From the NCBI RefSeq assembly GCF_019740315.1, contig NZ_JAHXZR010000003.1:186001-250000 (forward strand): a stretch of 64,000 bases of DNA, given 5' to 3'. The translations under genes were made by a program, and so were the position numbers. The notes beneath the pieces were generated by a model that was given only the letters and a program-made list of their open reading frames with translations, did no database searches and had not been told where the DNA came from. The stretch comes from Oceanobacter mangrovi (GTDB lineage Bacteria; Pseudomonadota; Gammaproteobacteria; Pseudomonadales; Oceanobacteraceae). This document shows positions 27,908 to 37,059 of this stretch, piece by piece; position 1 is the stretch's first letter; every line of letters begins with the position of its first letter.

Positions 27908-29226
27908 ACGAGAATGTTGAACTGGCTTTCGGCATGATCGCACTCTTGTTGGTGCTGATGGCCTTCCGTATCCCGATTGCCCTGGCCATGATGGCATGTG
28001 GTGCCCTGGGTTACAGCATCCTGGCCGGTTATGAATCGGTACTGGATTATTTCGGCAGCGTACCGGTTGCCAAGTACTCAACCTACGACCTGTCGGTTGT
28101 ACCACTGTTTTTGTTGATGGGTGAACTGGCCACGCGGGCCGGTATCACCAGTGAATTGTTCCGTACCTGTAATACCTGGATCGGTCAGCTGCGTGGCGGT
28201 TTGGCAATGGCCTCGGTATCCGGTTGTGCGGCGTTTGGTGCAATTTGTGGTTCTTCTCTGGCAACTGCCTCTACCATGGGTAAGGTTGCACTGCCAGAAA
28301 TGAAAAAAGCCAAATACTCCGGCGGCCTGTCTGCTGGTGCTCTGGCGGCTGGCGGTACCCTGGGTATTCTGATTCCACCATCCATGGTGCTGATCATTTT
28401 CTCGGTACTGACTGAGCAGAACATTGCCAAAATGTTTATCGCAGCGTTTCTTCCAGGCTTCCTGGCAGCCTTCGGTTACCTGCTGGCAATTGCTGTGGTT
28501 GTGCGTATCAAACCTGAAGCCGGTCCTGCCGGTGAGAAAACAACCTGGGCACAGAAATTCCGTTCGACGCTGGATGTATGGCACATCACCATCATCTTCC
28601 TGATTGTACTGGGTGGTATCTATGCCGGTATCTTCACTCCAAGTGAAGCGGCAGCCGTTGGTGTGGTATTGACCGCTGTTCTGGCGTTCACCCATGGTGG
28701 TATGCGTTGGGAAGGCTTCAAGGAAAGTATCCTGAAGACTGCCGTTTCCACCGCGATGATTTTCTTCATCCTGTTGGGTGCTGACCTGTTCAGTGTGTTT
28801 GTGGCTCTGACCCAGCTGCCTGCAGCGGGCGCTGAGTGGATCACTCACTCTGGTTACTCTCCATACATGGTGCTGACCATCATGCTGATCAGCTACCTGA
28901 TTCTGGGTTGTTTCATGGACAGTCTGGCGATGATCCTGCTGACCATTCCAATCTACTTCCCGATCATTATGGGTATGGATTTTGGTCTGTCTGGCAGCGA
29001 CCTGGGCATCTGGTTCGGTATTATCGCGCTGGTAGTGGTAGAGGTTGGTCTGATTACGCCACCGGTTGGTATGAACGTGTTCATCATTCAGTCCTTCGAC
29101 AAGGAACTGAAGATGACCGAAGCATTCCGCGGCGTTATCCCATTCCTGATCTCCGACATTATCCGGGTAATCCTGATGATTCTGTTCCCGGGCATTACGC
29201 TCTGGCTGGTTCATCTGATCGGTTGA
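27904..29226 (+). CDS. TRAP transporter large permease subunit (DctM)
   Basis: Protein of 440 residues with about 12 helices, the ion-coupled transport channel of the TRAP system. Typical blocks are VVPLFLLMGELATRAG, GCAAFGAICGSSLATASTMGKVALPEM and GGTLGILIPPSMVLIIFSVLTEQ. It is the last gene of the operon and ends just before a strong terminator. Confidence 0.94.
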   Translation: MNENVELAFGMIALLLVLMAFRIPIALAMMACGALGYSILAGYESVLDYFGSVPVAKYSTYDLSVVPLFLLMGELATRAGITSELFRTCNTWIGQLRGGLAMASVSGCAAFGAICGSSLATASTMGKVALPEMKKAKYSGGLSAGALAAGGTLGILIPPSMVLIIFSVLTEQNIAKMFIAAFLPGFLAAFGYLLAIAVVVRIKPEAGPAGEKTTWAQKFRSTLDVWHITIIFLIVLGGIYAGIFTPSEAAAVGVVLTAVLAFTHGGMRWEGFKESILKTAVSTAMIFFILLGADLFSVFVALTQLPAAGAEWITHSGYSPYMVLTIMLISYLILGCFMDSLAMILLTIPIYFPIIMGMDFGLSGSDLGIWFGIIALVVVEVGLITPPVGMNVFIIQSFDKELKMTEAFRGVIPFLISDIIRVILMILFPGITLWLVHLIG

Positions 29227-29236
29227 TCACCGCGAC

Positions 29237-29270
29237 ATAAAAAAAACCGGGCTTGCCCGGTTTTTTTTAT
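29237..29270. terminator. Bidirectional terminator after TRAP operon
   Basis: ATAAAAAAAACCGGGC and GCCCGGTTTTTTTTAT arms with a two-base loop; it serves dctM and the convergent LysR gene. Confidence 0.92.
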
Positions 29271-29282
29271 ACCCTGCATTTT

Positions 29283-30209
29283 CTAATACTCATCCAGATG
29301 GTTGGCCTGTTGCGAGAAGCAGTCCAGCAACTCGTTCAGCAAGGCGTCGGTGGCGGCTTCGTCGCGCCAGCAGATTCCGACATTGCCCTCGGCGTGCTCA
29401 ATATCCATATCCAGCGGCACCACGAGGCCGCGTTCGGTAAAGTGACGGGCTACTCGCTCCGAACTGATCGACAGCATGTCGCTGTATTTGATCATCCACA
29501 GGTTGGCAATCTGTGACGAAGACTCAACCCGTAAAGGTGCCGGTTTTTGGCCGGCGGCAGTAAGGGAATTGTCGAGCTTGCTGCGAATCGGGGTGCCATC
29601 CGGCCAGACAATCCACTCATACTGATAGAGATCTTCCCAGCTGAGCGACGACTTGTGAGTCAGCGGGTGATCCGGCCGGGCGACTACCTTCAGGCGTTCA
29701 TCATAGAGGATGGCGCTGCGCAGGGTTGGCCGTGGCTTGTAGTTATCCATACGACCCACCACCAGATCCAGCTTGCCGAGTTCGAGCTGTTCCAGCATCT
29801 GGTTCATGGTGCCTTCCTCGACCCGAATGCGAGCGCGTGGCTGTTGCCTGAGAAACTGCATGATGGCCGCAGGTACAAAGCTGGGGGCAGCGGCGGGTGA
29901 GGTGCCAACCGCCAGAATCCGGTTGCCACCCTGCATGACCGAATGCAGATCCTGCTCCGTCCGCTGTACTTCCGACAACATCCGGCGGGCGTGCGCCACC
30001 ATCAGATCGCCCAGAGCGGTTGGCCGCAGGCCGCGGGCGTGGCGCTCAAACAGCGGTGCACCGATGTCGTCTTCCAGCTCCTTCAACCATTTCGACAAAC
30101 TTGGCTGGGTGCTGTGGCTGCTGCGGGCGACGTCACTGAGGCTACCGCTTTCGGACAGCTCAATCAGTAGCTGTAGGTGCTTGAGGCGTAATTGTCTGGT
30201 CCAGCTCAA
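29283..30209 (-). CDS. LysR-family regulator of the gentisate cluster
   Basis: Protein of 308 residues. The winged helix is at about 5-65 (LSDVARSSHSTQPSLSKWLKELEDDIG), followed by a substrate-binding domain of the GbpR/PcaQ type. The start is TTG at 30209, supported by GGAGG seven bases upstream; no ATG is better placed. It is divergent from the gentisate genes, so it probably controls them in response to gentisate or a related acid. Confidence 0.88.
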   Translation of the reverse strand: MSWTRQLRLKHLQLLIELSESGSLSDVARSSHSTQPSLSKWLKELEDDIGAPLFERHARGLRPTALGDLMVAHARRMLSEVQRTEQDLHSVMQGGNRILAVGTSPAAAPSFVPAAIMQFLRQQPRARIRVEEGTMNQMLEQLELGKLDLVVGRMDNYKPRPTLRSAILYDERLKVVARPDHPLTHKSSLSWEDLYQYEWIVWPDGTPIRSKLDNSLTAAGQKPAPLRVESSSQIANLWMIKYSDMLSISSERVARHFTERGLVVPLDMDIEHAEGNVGICWRDEAATDALLNELLDCFSQQANHLDEY

Positions 30210-30342
30210 GGTATATCCTCCAGGGTATGGCTATATCGAAAACTATCATTATTCGTTCTACCCTGCTTGGTCAATAATCATCTCCAGCAAGCGACAACAT
30301 CCGTTGGCCCGCGCAGCCTGACTGCAACAGGAGATAACAAGA

Positions 30343-30984
30343 ATGCAGCTTTACAGTTTCTTCAACAGCTCGACCTCCTATCGGGTTCGTATCGCGCTGG
30401 CACTCAAAGGACTGGCTTACGATTACCACGGCGTCAACATCCGTGTGGGTGAACAGCGTGAGCCGGAATACGTTGCCAAAAACCCTGGCAAGGGCGTACC
30501 GCTGCTGGTTGAGAACGACGGCACCATGATCAGCCAGTCAATGGCGATCATCAGTTATCTGGACGAGCGTTACCCTGAGCCTCGGCTGATTCCGACAGAC
30601 CTGATTGAGAAAACCCGGGTACTGGAAATCGCCAACCTGATTGCCTGCGATATGCACCCTGTCAACAACCTGCGAATTCTCGGCTACCTGACCAAGCGCC
30701 TTGGTGTTTCCGACGAAGACAAGAGCGGTTGGTACAACCACTGGATCAAGGAAGGCTTTGATGCCGTCGAAGCCCTGCTTGAGCGTTACGGCCATGGCCG
30801 TTGCTGCTTTGGTGATGAACCGACTCTGGCTGACGTCTGTCTGGTCCCCCAGGTTGGTAATGCCCTGCGTTTCGGCTGTGACCTCAGTGGTTATCCACGC
30901 CTGATGGCCATCTATGAATATTGTCTGACCTTGCCAGCCTTTGAACAGGCAGCGCCAGCCAATCAGCCTGATTTGATCAAATAA
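30343..30984 (+). CDS. maiA: Glutathione-dependent maleylpyruvate (maleylacetoacetate) isomerase
   Basis: Zeta-class glutathione transferase of 213 residues. The N-terminal FFNSSTSYRVRIALALKGL block holds the SSxSxRVRIAL catalytic motif of the class, and the C-terminal GRCCFGDEPTLADVCLVPQV block is typical. Next to gentisate dioxygenase and a FAH-family hydrolase, the substrate is most likely maleylpyruvate, isomerised to fumarylpyruvate (NagL-like role). CAGGAG precedes the ATG. Confidence 0.92.
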   Translation: MQLYSFFNSSTSYRVRIALALKGLAYDYHGVNIRVGEQREPEYVAKNPGKGVPLLVENDGTMISQSMAIISYLDERYPEPRLIPTDLIEKTRVLEIANLIACDMHPVNNLRILGYLTKRLGVSDEDKSGWYNHWIKEGFDAVEALLERYGHGRCCFGDEPTLADVCLVPQVGNALRFGCDLSGYPRLMAIYEYCLTLPAFEQAAPANQPDLIK

Positions 30985-31085
30985 AGAGAGTGCTGCAGAC
31001 AGCACCGGAACCGCGCAGAAGTACTCATTAAAGTACGGTGATTCACTGCGATCACATTAGCGTCGTCCAACCAGGAGTAAAAATA

Positions 31086-32132
31086 ATGAATGAACTGGGT
31101 AAACTCGAAGATCTGCCGCTGGAATACCGCGAAGCGTTGACGGAACGAAATCTGGTGCCGCTCTGGCCTTCCATGCGTTCAGTGCTGCCGCCCAATGTAC
31201 CGACCCGTGATACTTCGGTACTGAACTGGGATTATGAAAGCCTGCGACCACTGTTGATGCGCGCCGGTGAGCTGACGCCGATGGAAAAGGCTGAACGCCG
31301 GGTACTGATTCTGGCCAACCCGGGTCACGGCCTCGACAACATTCAGGCAACACCCAGCATTTACTTGGGTATGCAGCTGATTCTGCCGGGCGAAACTGCA
31401 CCTAACCACCGTCATACTCCAAACGCGGTACGGGTAATCGTTGAAGGCGAAGGTGCGTTCACCACGGTTGACGGTGAACCTTGCAAGATGGAACGCGGCG
31501 ACCTGATTCTGACTCCGTCCGGCAAATGGCATGAGCACCACCACGAAGGTGATGGCCCGATCGTCTGGCTCGACGTGCTGGACTTGCCGCTGATCTACCG
31601 CCTCAACAGCTCCTGGGCTATGGAAGGCGAGTTGCAGCAAACCGATGCGACTCGCGACAAATCCTACGCCGATTACAGTGCGGCCGGAGTGGTGCCAAAC
31701 ATCAACCTGAAGCGTGGCAAAACCGATACCCCGATGCTGCGTTACCCATGGTCCAAAACCCGTGCCTGTCTGGTTGAAATGGCTGCCGATCACCGCGAAG
31801 GCCTGCTGAGCATCAGCTACGTGAATCCGGAAAACGGTACCAGTCTGTTCCCGAGCATTGGTTTTGGGGCGCTGATGTTGCGTCCGGGCGAAACCGTGAC
31901 ACTGCCGAAGCGCACCACTCCAGCCATTTTCCACGTCATCGAAGGCGCTGGCCAAATGCAGGTTGAAGGGCATCCGTCCAGTAACGGTGAGCCGTTGGCA
32001 TTTGTTGAAAAAGACACGCTGGCGGCCCCGGGTTATAGCCACATTACCTTGCGCAATGCCTCTGTGACCGAACCTGCCTTCATCATGACCGCAGACGAAG
32101 CGCCATTGCACCAGTACCTGGGCATTTTCTGA
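31086..32132 (+). CDS. gtdA: Gentisate 1,2-dioxygenase
   Basis: Iron(II) ring-cleavage enzyme of the bicupin class that opens gentisate to maleylpyruvate. Protein of 348 residues from the ATG at 31086 (AGGAG upstream). The first cupin has PNHRHTPNAVRVIVEGEGAF and GKWHEHHHEGDGPIVWLDVLD, which supply the metal-binding histidines. The second cupin (about 250-345) lacks them, as in known gentisate dioxygenases. It is the middle gene of the three-step gentisate pathway. Confidence 0.95.
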   Translation: MNELGKLEDLPLEYREALTERNLVPLWPSMRSVLPPNVPTRDTSVLNWDYESLRPLLMRAGELTPMEKAERRVLILANPGHGLDNIQATPSIYLGMQLILPGETAPNHRHTPNAVRVIVEGEGAFTTVDGEPCKMERGDLILTPSGKWHEHHHEGDGPIVWLDVLDLPLIYRLNSSWAMEGELQQTDATRDKSYADYSAAGVVPNINLKRGKTDTPMLRYPWSKTRACLVEMAADHREGLLSISYVNPENGTSLFPSIGFGALMLRPGETVTLPKRTTPAIFHVIEGAGQMQVEGHPSSNGEPLAFVEKDTLAAPGYSHITLRNASVTEPAFIMTADEAPLHQYLGIF

Positions 32133-32177
32133 TTCAGAAAACCTGTCCCGGAACACCTGATAGATAACGACAACAAA

Positions 32178-32195
32178 GGGCAGCCCAGGCTGCCC
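32178..32195. other. Intra-operon hairpin
   Basis: GGGCAGCC-CA-GGCTGCCC lies between the dioxygenase and hydrolase genes. It has no T-run, so it may tune mRNA stability or relative expression rather than terminate. Confidence 0.5.
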
Positions 32196-32222
32196 ACGAC
32201 TGAACAGCTGGAGTACTCAAGC

Positions 32223-32921
32223 ATGACTGATAATCTGGTTTTTCCGGCCAAGCCGCCGGTTAGTGCTGAAATTGCAGGCACTGAGCAACGTTTTCCCGTG
32301 AACCGCATTTTCTGCGTTGGCCGTAACTATCTGGCCCACGCAGCGGAAATGGGTGTGGCTGTGGACAAGTCCACTGCCGAGCCTTTCTATTTCATCAAGG
32401 ACAGCTCAACGCTGGTGCCGTCAGGTGCCACCGTGGCCTATCCACCGAAGACTGCCAATTACCATTATGAAATGGAATTTGTTGTGGCAATCGGTAAGGA
32501 AGGCTTTGAAGTTGCCGAAGAAAACGCCGAAGACCTCATTTATGGCTACGCCTGTGGCCTCGACATGACCCGTCGTGACCTGCAGTTGAAAGCTCGCGAA
32601 AGTGGCCGTCCATGGGATCTGGGCAAGGACTTTGAAGAGTCTGCCGTGCTGTCGCCAATTTTCCGTAAGGAAGACGTAGGTGTGATCTCTGACGGCAAGA
32701 TCGAACTGAAAGTTGGTGATGACGTAAAACAGTCGTCCACCCTCAGCCTGCTGATCTGGAACGTGCGTGAGATTATCGCTCACCTGTCACAGTTCTATCA
32801 CTTGCAACCTGGCGACCTGATCTACACAGGCACACCGGAAGGTGTGGGTCCTGTGGTAGCTGGTGACGTTATCACTGGCAGCATCGACAAGCTCGGCGAC
32901 ATCAAACTGACCATCGCATGA
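32223..32921 (+). CDS. nagK: Fumarylpyruvate hydrolase (FAH family)
   Basis: Protein of 232 residues of the fumarylacetoacetate hydrolase fold. The metal site is seen in FVVAIGKEG (EFVVAIG), YACGLDMTRRDLQ and SGRPWDLGKDFEESAVLSP, and the C-terminal PGDLIYTGTPEGVGPV block is diagnostic. It should split fumarylpyruvate to fumarate and pyruvate, the last step of the gentisate route. GGAG lies about ten bases before the ATG. Confidence 0.92.
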   Translation: MTDNLVFPAKPPVSAEIAGTEQRFPVNRIFCVGRNYLAHAAEMGVAVDKSTAEPFYFIKDSSTLVPSGATVAYPPKTANYHYEMEFVVAIGKEGFEVAEENAEDLIYGYACGLDMTRRDLQLKARESGRPWDLGKDFEESAVLSPIFRKEDVGVISDGKIELKVGDDVKQSSTLSLLIWNVREIIAHLSQFYHLQPGDLIYTGTPEGVGPVVAGDVITGSIDKLGDIKLTIA

Positions 32922-32930
32922 GCTGGTCTG

Positions 32931-32952
32931 GCCAGCAGCTGATGCTGCTGGC
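32931..32952. other. Hairpin between gentisate genes and second TRAP operon
   Basis: GCCAGCAGC-TGAT-GCTGCTGGC perfect nine-base arms just after the hydrolase stop. There is only a weak T-run, so it is a possible partial terminator. Confidence 0.5.
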
Positions 32953-33021
32953 TTTGGCTGGTTATCGACCCCAGCACTTTGGCGCAATTAACAACAACAA
33001 GATCCTGCAAAAGGCCAAACA

Positions 33022-34017
33022 ATGAAAAACAGCTTCAATCAAATTCCGCGTGCATTCGGCAAGGCAGTTCTGTCCGTCGCACTGTTGGCAGCCACTGCCA
33101 CGGCAAGCCTGACGGCTCAGGCAGAAACCTTGCGGATGGGCATGGTGACGCCACCAACCCATATCTGGAACAAGACCTCCGAGCACTTTAACGACAATCT
33201 GCAGGCGGCGACTTCCGGCAAGACCAAAATCATGATTTTCCCGCTGTCGAAACTCGGCGGCGAGCAGCAGATGATCGACCTGCTGCAATCCGGTGGTATC
33301 CAGCTGGCGGTGTTGACTGCCGGTGTGTTGTCCAACCGTGAAGATTCCATTTCTGGCTGGTTCCTGCCGGGTCTGTTCGACAGCGTGGCGGATGCCGCCG
33401 CTGCCACCCAGCGCCCTGAAGCCCAGAAAATGTTGAAAAAACTTGAGGCCGACAAACTGGTTGGTCTGGGTTACACGCTGGCGGGTATGCGCCACGTGAT
33501 TTCATTGCAGCCGATGACGTCGGTGGATGATTTTGCCAACAAGAAAATCCGTTCTTTCCCGAACAAGGTCTTCAACGACTGGTGGCAAGAGCTGGGAGCA
33601 GCACCAACCGCAATGCCGTTATCCGAAGTGTCACCAGCGCTGACTACCAATCTGCTGGATGCCGTTGATGTTGACCTCGACGTTGTGGTGGGCCTGAAGA
33701 TGTATCAGCAGGCACCGAACCTGACATTGACCAACCACATGGCTTTCCCGGGCATCGTGGTGGCGTCGAAGAAATGGTGGGACTCACTGACGGATGAAAA
33801 ACGTGAGACCGTTATGAAGTCCTTCAAGGAAGCCGAAAGCTGGGGCTTCAAGCAGCAGGAAGCAGCCGAGGTTTCCAACCTTGAGAAGCTGAAAGCAGAA
33901 GGTGTTCAGGTGAACAGCTTCGCCAAGGCCAGCCTGCAGCCGGTGATGAACAAGATCTCTGGCAAATACCTCTCAGAAAACCCTGATATCAAGGCGTTTT
34001 ACTCCGAGAATAAATGA
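33022..34017 (+). CDS. TRAP transporter substrate-binding protein (second operon)
   Basis: Protein of 331 residues with a signal peptide ending LTAQAETL. DctP-type blocks include MGMVTPPTHIWNKTSEHFND, FPLSKLGGEQQMIDLLQSGGIQ and ANKKIRSFPNKVFNDWW (substrate-carboxylate arginine). It is distantly related to the protein at 26340 and followed by its own dctQ and dctM after a 90-base gap holding a palindrome. AAAGG precedes the ATG. Aromatic acid import is likely from context, substrate not shown. Confidence 0.9.
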   Translation: MKNSFNQIPRAFGKAVLSVALLAATATASLTAQAETLRMGMVTPPTHIWNKTSEHFNDNLQAATSGKTKIMIFPLSKLGGEQQMIDLLQSGGIQLAVLTAGVLSNREDSISGWFLPGLFDSVADAAAATQRPEAQKMLKKLEADKLVGLGYTLAGMRHVISLQPMTSVDDFANKKIRSFPNKVFNDWWQELGAAPTAMPLSEVSPALTTNLLDAVDVDLDVVVGLKMYQQAPNLTLTNHMAFPGIVVASKKWWDSLTDEKRETVMKSFKEAESWGFKQQEAAEVSNLEKLKAEGVQVNSFAKASLQPVMNKISGKYLSENPDIKAFYSENK

Positions 34018-34051
34018 TCCAACCTGAGTCAGCGGAGCTATTGAGTTATCG

Positions 34052-34069
34052 ATCGAACGATCGTTCGAT
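34052..34069. promoter_or_regulatory. 18-base perfect palindrome between dctP and dctQ
   Basis: ATCGAACGATCGTTCGAT equals its own reverse complement. It lies in the gap between the binding-protein and small-subunit genes, where it could be an operator or an mRNA processing hairpin. Confidence 0.55.
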
Positions 34070-34107
34070 GGCTCCGGCTGAACCCTCTTTGCTGTAGTGA
34101 GGTAGCC

Positions 34108-34644
34108 ATGCCAGGGCTTGTCAATTTGCTGGATCGGGGTCTGGGCTGGACCGAGCGGAGTCTGATGATTCTGCTGACTGCCGCCATGACGCTGATTCTC
34201 TGTGCGCAGGTCATTCTGCGTTATTTCTTTAACGCGCCACTGTTCTGGGCTGAAGAAGTCTCGGTGCAATTATTGATCATGATTTCCTTTATGGGGGTCA
34301 GCTATCTGGTGCATACCGGCAAGCTGGTGCGGGTCGATATTCTGTTGTTGGCGCTGAAACCTGCGGCGCGGATCTGGTTGTTGCGGTTACTCGATCTGGT
34401 GGGCCTGATCTGTTTCGGCATTCTGGCCTGGTACGCCACCGACTGGATTTTACGGCCGGAAGTGAAGGGTGAAGTGTCGCCGACCACGGGTATTCCGCTT
34501 TGGTACAACTACTCGGTGCTGGTGGCGTCGATCTACTGCATGACGATTCACCAATGCGTCAAAGTACTGATTCCTGAAACCCAGGATGACCATCAGCCAC
34601 ATCCAGCCGAAACCCAAACCCCCTCAGAGGAACGCAGCGCATGA
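34108..34644 (+). CDS. TRAP transporter small membrane subunit (DctQ)
   Basis: Protein of 178 residues with four membrane helices (about 15-37, 50-68, 90-112, 128-150) and the PLFWAEEVSVQLLIMISFMGVSYL block of DctQ proteins. The C-terminus is a polar tail of about 25 residues. GAGG precedes the ATG, and the stop overlaps the dctM start by four bases. Confidence 0.88.
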   Translation: MPGLVNLLDRGLGWTERSLMILLTAAMTLILCAQVILRYFFNAPLFWAEEVSVQLLIMISFMGVSYLVHTGKLVRVDILLLALKPAARIWLLRLLDLVGLICFGILAWYATDWILRPEVKGEVSPTTGIPLWYNYSVLVASIYCMTIHQCVKVLIPETQDDHQPHPAETQTPSEERSA

Positions 34645-35915
34645 CAACCATTGCGGCATTTTTTATTGCGCTGCTGGCCGGCTTGCCGATTTTTATCGTG
34701 CTGCTGCTGGGCACGCTGGTGTTCCTTCAGCAGACCGAGCTGACCATGCTGATCAGCTCGTTGCCGATCCAGTTGTTTGGTTCGCTGAGCCAGAACGGAT
34801 TGCTGGCGATCCCGCTGTTTATGCTGGTCGGTGAGCTGATGAACAAGGGCGGCCTGACCTCCCGTCTGATGAACGCCGCCGACGTGTTTTTTGGTGGCTT
34901 CCGTGGCGGTATGGCGTACGTCAACCTGATGACCAATGCCATGGCGGCATCGATTCTGGGTTCGGCAACTGCCCAGATTGCGGTGATGAGCAAGCTGATG
35001 ATCCCGACCATGGTGGAGAAGGGTTACAACAAGGAATTCTCTGGTGCGGTGACCATCGCTGGTGGTCTGCTGGGGCCGATTATTCCGCCATCCATGCTGA
35101 TGATTATTTATGGGGTGGTGGCCTATCAGCCAATTTCTGATCTGTTTATTGCCGGGATTCTGCCGGGGCTGCTGATCATCGCCGGTTTTGCGCTGGTGAT
35201 CTTTCTGACCGGCGTGATCAAGGGGCTGCCAAAAGGTGAAAAGCTGGCCCATCGTGATATCAAAAAAGATGTCTTGAACGGGCTGCTGCCGGGTGCGATT
35301 CCGGTCACTGTGATTATCTGCATCATCAGTGGTGTGATGACTCCTACCGAAGCCGGTGCGATTGCATCCGTGATGGCGTTCCTGATGGGCTGGCTGGTCT
35401 ACAAGAGCATCAAACTCAGTGACCTTGGCAATATTTTCGCTACCGTGGCGACCAGCACCGCCACCATTACCGGCCTGATTGCGATGGCATCTGTGATGGG
35501 CTGGGCGCTGTCGTTCGAAGGTATTCCGGACATGATGGTGGAGTGGATCGCCAGCCTGACGACTTCTCCGGTGGTGTTCCTGATGCTGGTCTACCTGCTG
35601 GTGATTGTGCTGGGCATGTTCCTGGAAAGTATCGCGGTGATGATTGTGCTGGTGCCGATCATCCTGCCTGCCGCGGTTGGTTTTGGCATTAACCCGATTC
35701 ACTTTGGCGTGATCATCAGCCTGGCGACGCTGGTGGGGCTGGTAACACCGCCGGTGGGGCCGGGGCTGTATATAGCCATGATTTCGGCCAACCTGAAGAT
35801 GATGCCGCTGTTTCGCGCCATGGTGCCGTTCCTGCTGGCGATGGCGATCAGCATGATTGTGATTGCGTTGGTGCCTGAACTGTCGCTCTGGTTACCTGCG
35901 GCCTTACTGAAATAA
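34641..35915 (+). CDS. TRAP transporter large permease subunit (DctM)
   Basis: Protein of 424 residues with about 12 helices. It has IPLFMLVGELMNKGGLTSRL, GSATAQIAVMSKLMIPTMVEKGY and GGLLGPIIPPSMLMIIYGV, standard DctM blocks. Together with 33022 and 34108 it forms a complete TRAP system. A terminator follows at 35944. Confidence 0.93.
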   Translation: MTTIAAFFIALLAGLPIFIVLLLGTLVFLQQTELTMLISSLPIQLFGSLSQNGLLAIPLFMLVGELMNKGGLTSRLMNAADVFFGGFRGGMAYVNLMTNAMAASILGSATAQIAVMSKLMIPTMVEKGYNKEFSGAVTIAGGLLGPIIPPSMLMIIYGVVAYQPISDLFIAGILPGLLIIAGFALVIFLTGVIKGLPKGEKLAHRDIKKDVLNGLLPGAIPVTVIICIISGVMTPTEAGAIASVMAFLMGWLVYKSIKLSDLGNIFATVATSTATITGLIAMASVMGWALSFEGIPDMMVEWIASLTTSPVVFLMLVYLLVIVLGMFLESIAVMIVLVPIILPAAVGFGINPIHFGVIISLATLVGLVTPPVGPGLYIAMISANLKMMPLFRAMVPFLLAMAISMIVIALVPELSLWLPAALLK

Positions 35916-35943
35916 TTCAATTCCTCCTTGTTGTTTGGTCTTC

Positions 35944-35972
35944 GGCAAGCCAGAGATGGCTTGCCTTTTTTC
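35944..35972 (+). terminator. Rho-independent terminator after second TRAP operon
   Basis: GGCAAGCCA/TGGCTTGCC stem with GAGA loop and a run of six Ts. Confidence 0.9.
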
Positions 35973-35979
35973 GTATAGG

Positions 35980-36042
35980 GTTAATTGCCAAGCGGTGCCA
36001 GAAGGGCAGGGTTAGTTGCCAAACGGTGCCAACAGGGCAGGG
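35980..36042. repeat. Direct duplication of a gene's 3' end
   Basis: Two adjacent imperfect copies of about 31 bases (35981-36010 and 36012-36042) both contain GCCAA.CGGTGCCA..AGGGCAGGGTT. The inner copy encodes the carbonic anhydrase C-terminus (NPALLAPFGN); the outer copy encodes a near-identical tail after the stop codon. Confidence 0.8.
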
Positions 36043-36908
36043 TTGATGACCAGATTACGCACGCCGTGGGCGTATTTTTCATCAAAGGGATTGCTGTCAC
36101 ACCAGCCTTGCATGCTGTTGATATCCACTTTGGCGACTTTCGGGCGAACGTTCCAGCTGACCTGAAACGGTGAGCTTTGCTCATTGTATTTAGGGCCGGT
36201 GGTGGAACCTTCATAACTGACGGGAGTGCCGGTATTGGCAGGAATACCGGTCGCCTGATGTTTACCTTGCTGATATCCAACGGCAGCCAGTTGGCTGAAG
36301 TCGAGAGCAGCGCGATCATTCACCAGCACATAAACCTGGGTTTCAACCCGCAGCTGGGGATTGTTAATTGCTGAGTTGAAACAGGCATTGAGGGAATAGC
36401 CGGGCGCGACTTCTGCACTGGAGTAAACATAGTGCACTTCAATGGTGTCGCCGCTTTGCAAGGCTCCATGTTCGCCGTGGCAGACCGGTTGCGGCAAAGG
36501 CTGCCGTTCGGCTGCGCTGAGTTGGCCGTTATACAAATAACCCGAGCCATAACCATGGCCATCGCCGTTGCCCGCATAACGGGTAAATTCACCGCCCTTA
36601 TGCTCGGCGCCCTTATGCAGGTGGATGTTGCAGAGGTTCATGCGACTGCGCTCTGGAGCGCTGGCAAACTGCACCGGATTACTGCCTGAACCGGAATCAA
36701 TATCCCGCGGCGACTGCGGTCCGGCCAGCTGGCTGTTGGCAGCCAGTGCCTGACGTTGTTGTTCAATCACGGTGTCACTGACGGCTGTTTGTGGCTGCTG
36801 ATCCTCATGGCCATTGTGGCTATCGTGATGAGGAGTGCTGCTACAGGCTGACAGCATCAAGGTGGCCGTCAGCAAGGAAAGTGTTGTAGGAATGGCAATG
36901 TTGGGCAT
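36012..36908 (-). CDS. Probable delta-class carbonic anhydrase, lipoprotein
   Basis: Protein of 298 residues from the ATG at 36908 (AAGGA nine bases upstream). Residues 1-22 form a lipoprotein signal with lipobox LSAC (C22). After a His/Gln-rich linker comes NLCNIHLHKGAEH, with H96, H98 and H103 placed like the zinc ligands in the NxHWHxGAEH motif I recall for diatom delta carbonic anhydrases. A GNGDGHGYGSGY segment and paired cysteines follow. It would hydrate CO2 in the periplasm or outer membrane. I rely on motif memory; the general fold cannot be verified here. It stands alone between unrelated genes. Confidence 0.7.
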   Translation of the reverse strand: MPNIAIPTTLSLLTATLMLSACSSTPHHDSHNGHEDQQPQTAVSDTVIEQQRQALAANSQLAGPQSPRDIDSGSGSNPVQFASAPERSRMNLCNIHLHKGAEHKGGEFTRYAGNGDGHGYGSGYLYNGQLSAAERQPLPQPVCHGEHGALQSGDTIEVHYVYSSAEVAPGYSLNACFNSAINNPQLRVETQVYVLVNDRAALDFSQLAAVGYQQGKHQATGIPANTGTPVSYEGSTTGPKYNEQSSPFQVSWNVRPKVAKVDINSMQGWCDSNPFDEKYAHGVRNLVINPALLAPFGN

Positions 36909-37059
36909 TGGAGCAGGTCCTTGTGCTGATTCTTGTTGTTGTCCGTCCATTGGAAGAACGTCCGGCATCATAGAAAAACCACATTATTTGTACAGATATA
37001 AGTTGTTCTGTATGGCCTGGCTGCGAGCTGCTGCCAATTTGTTACCAATAAAGCCGCAT

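Noticed and set aside
28078-29214. Minus-strand frame of 378 codons opposite the first dctM
   Set aside because: His/Gln/Asn-rich sequence typical of the antisense of a hydrophobic membrane gene; no start signal.
34593-35702. Minus-strand frame of 369 codons opposite the second dctM
   Set aside because: Same reason: very rich in His, Gln and Arg, the mirror of membrane helices.
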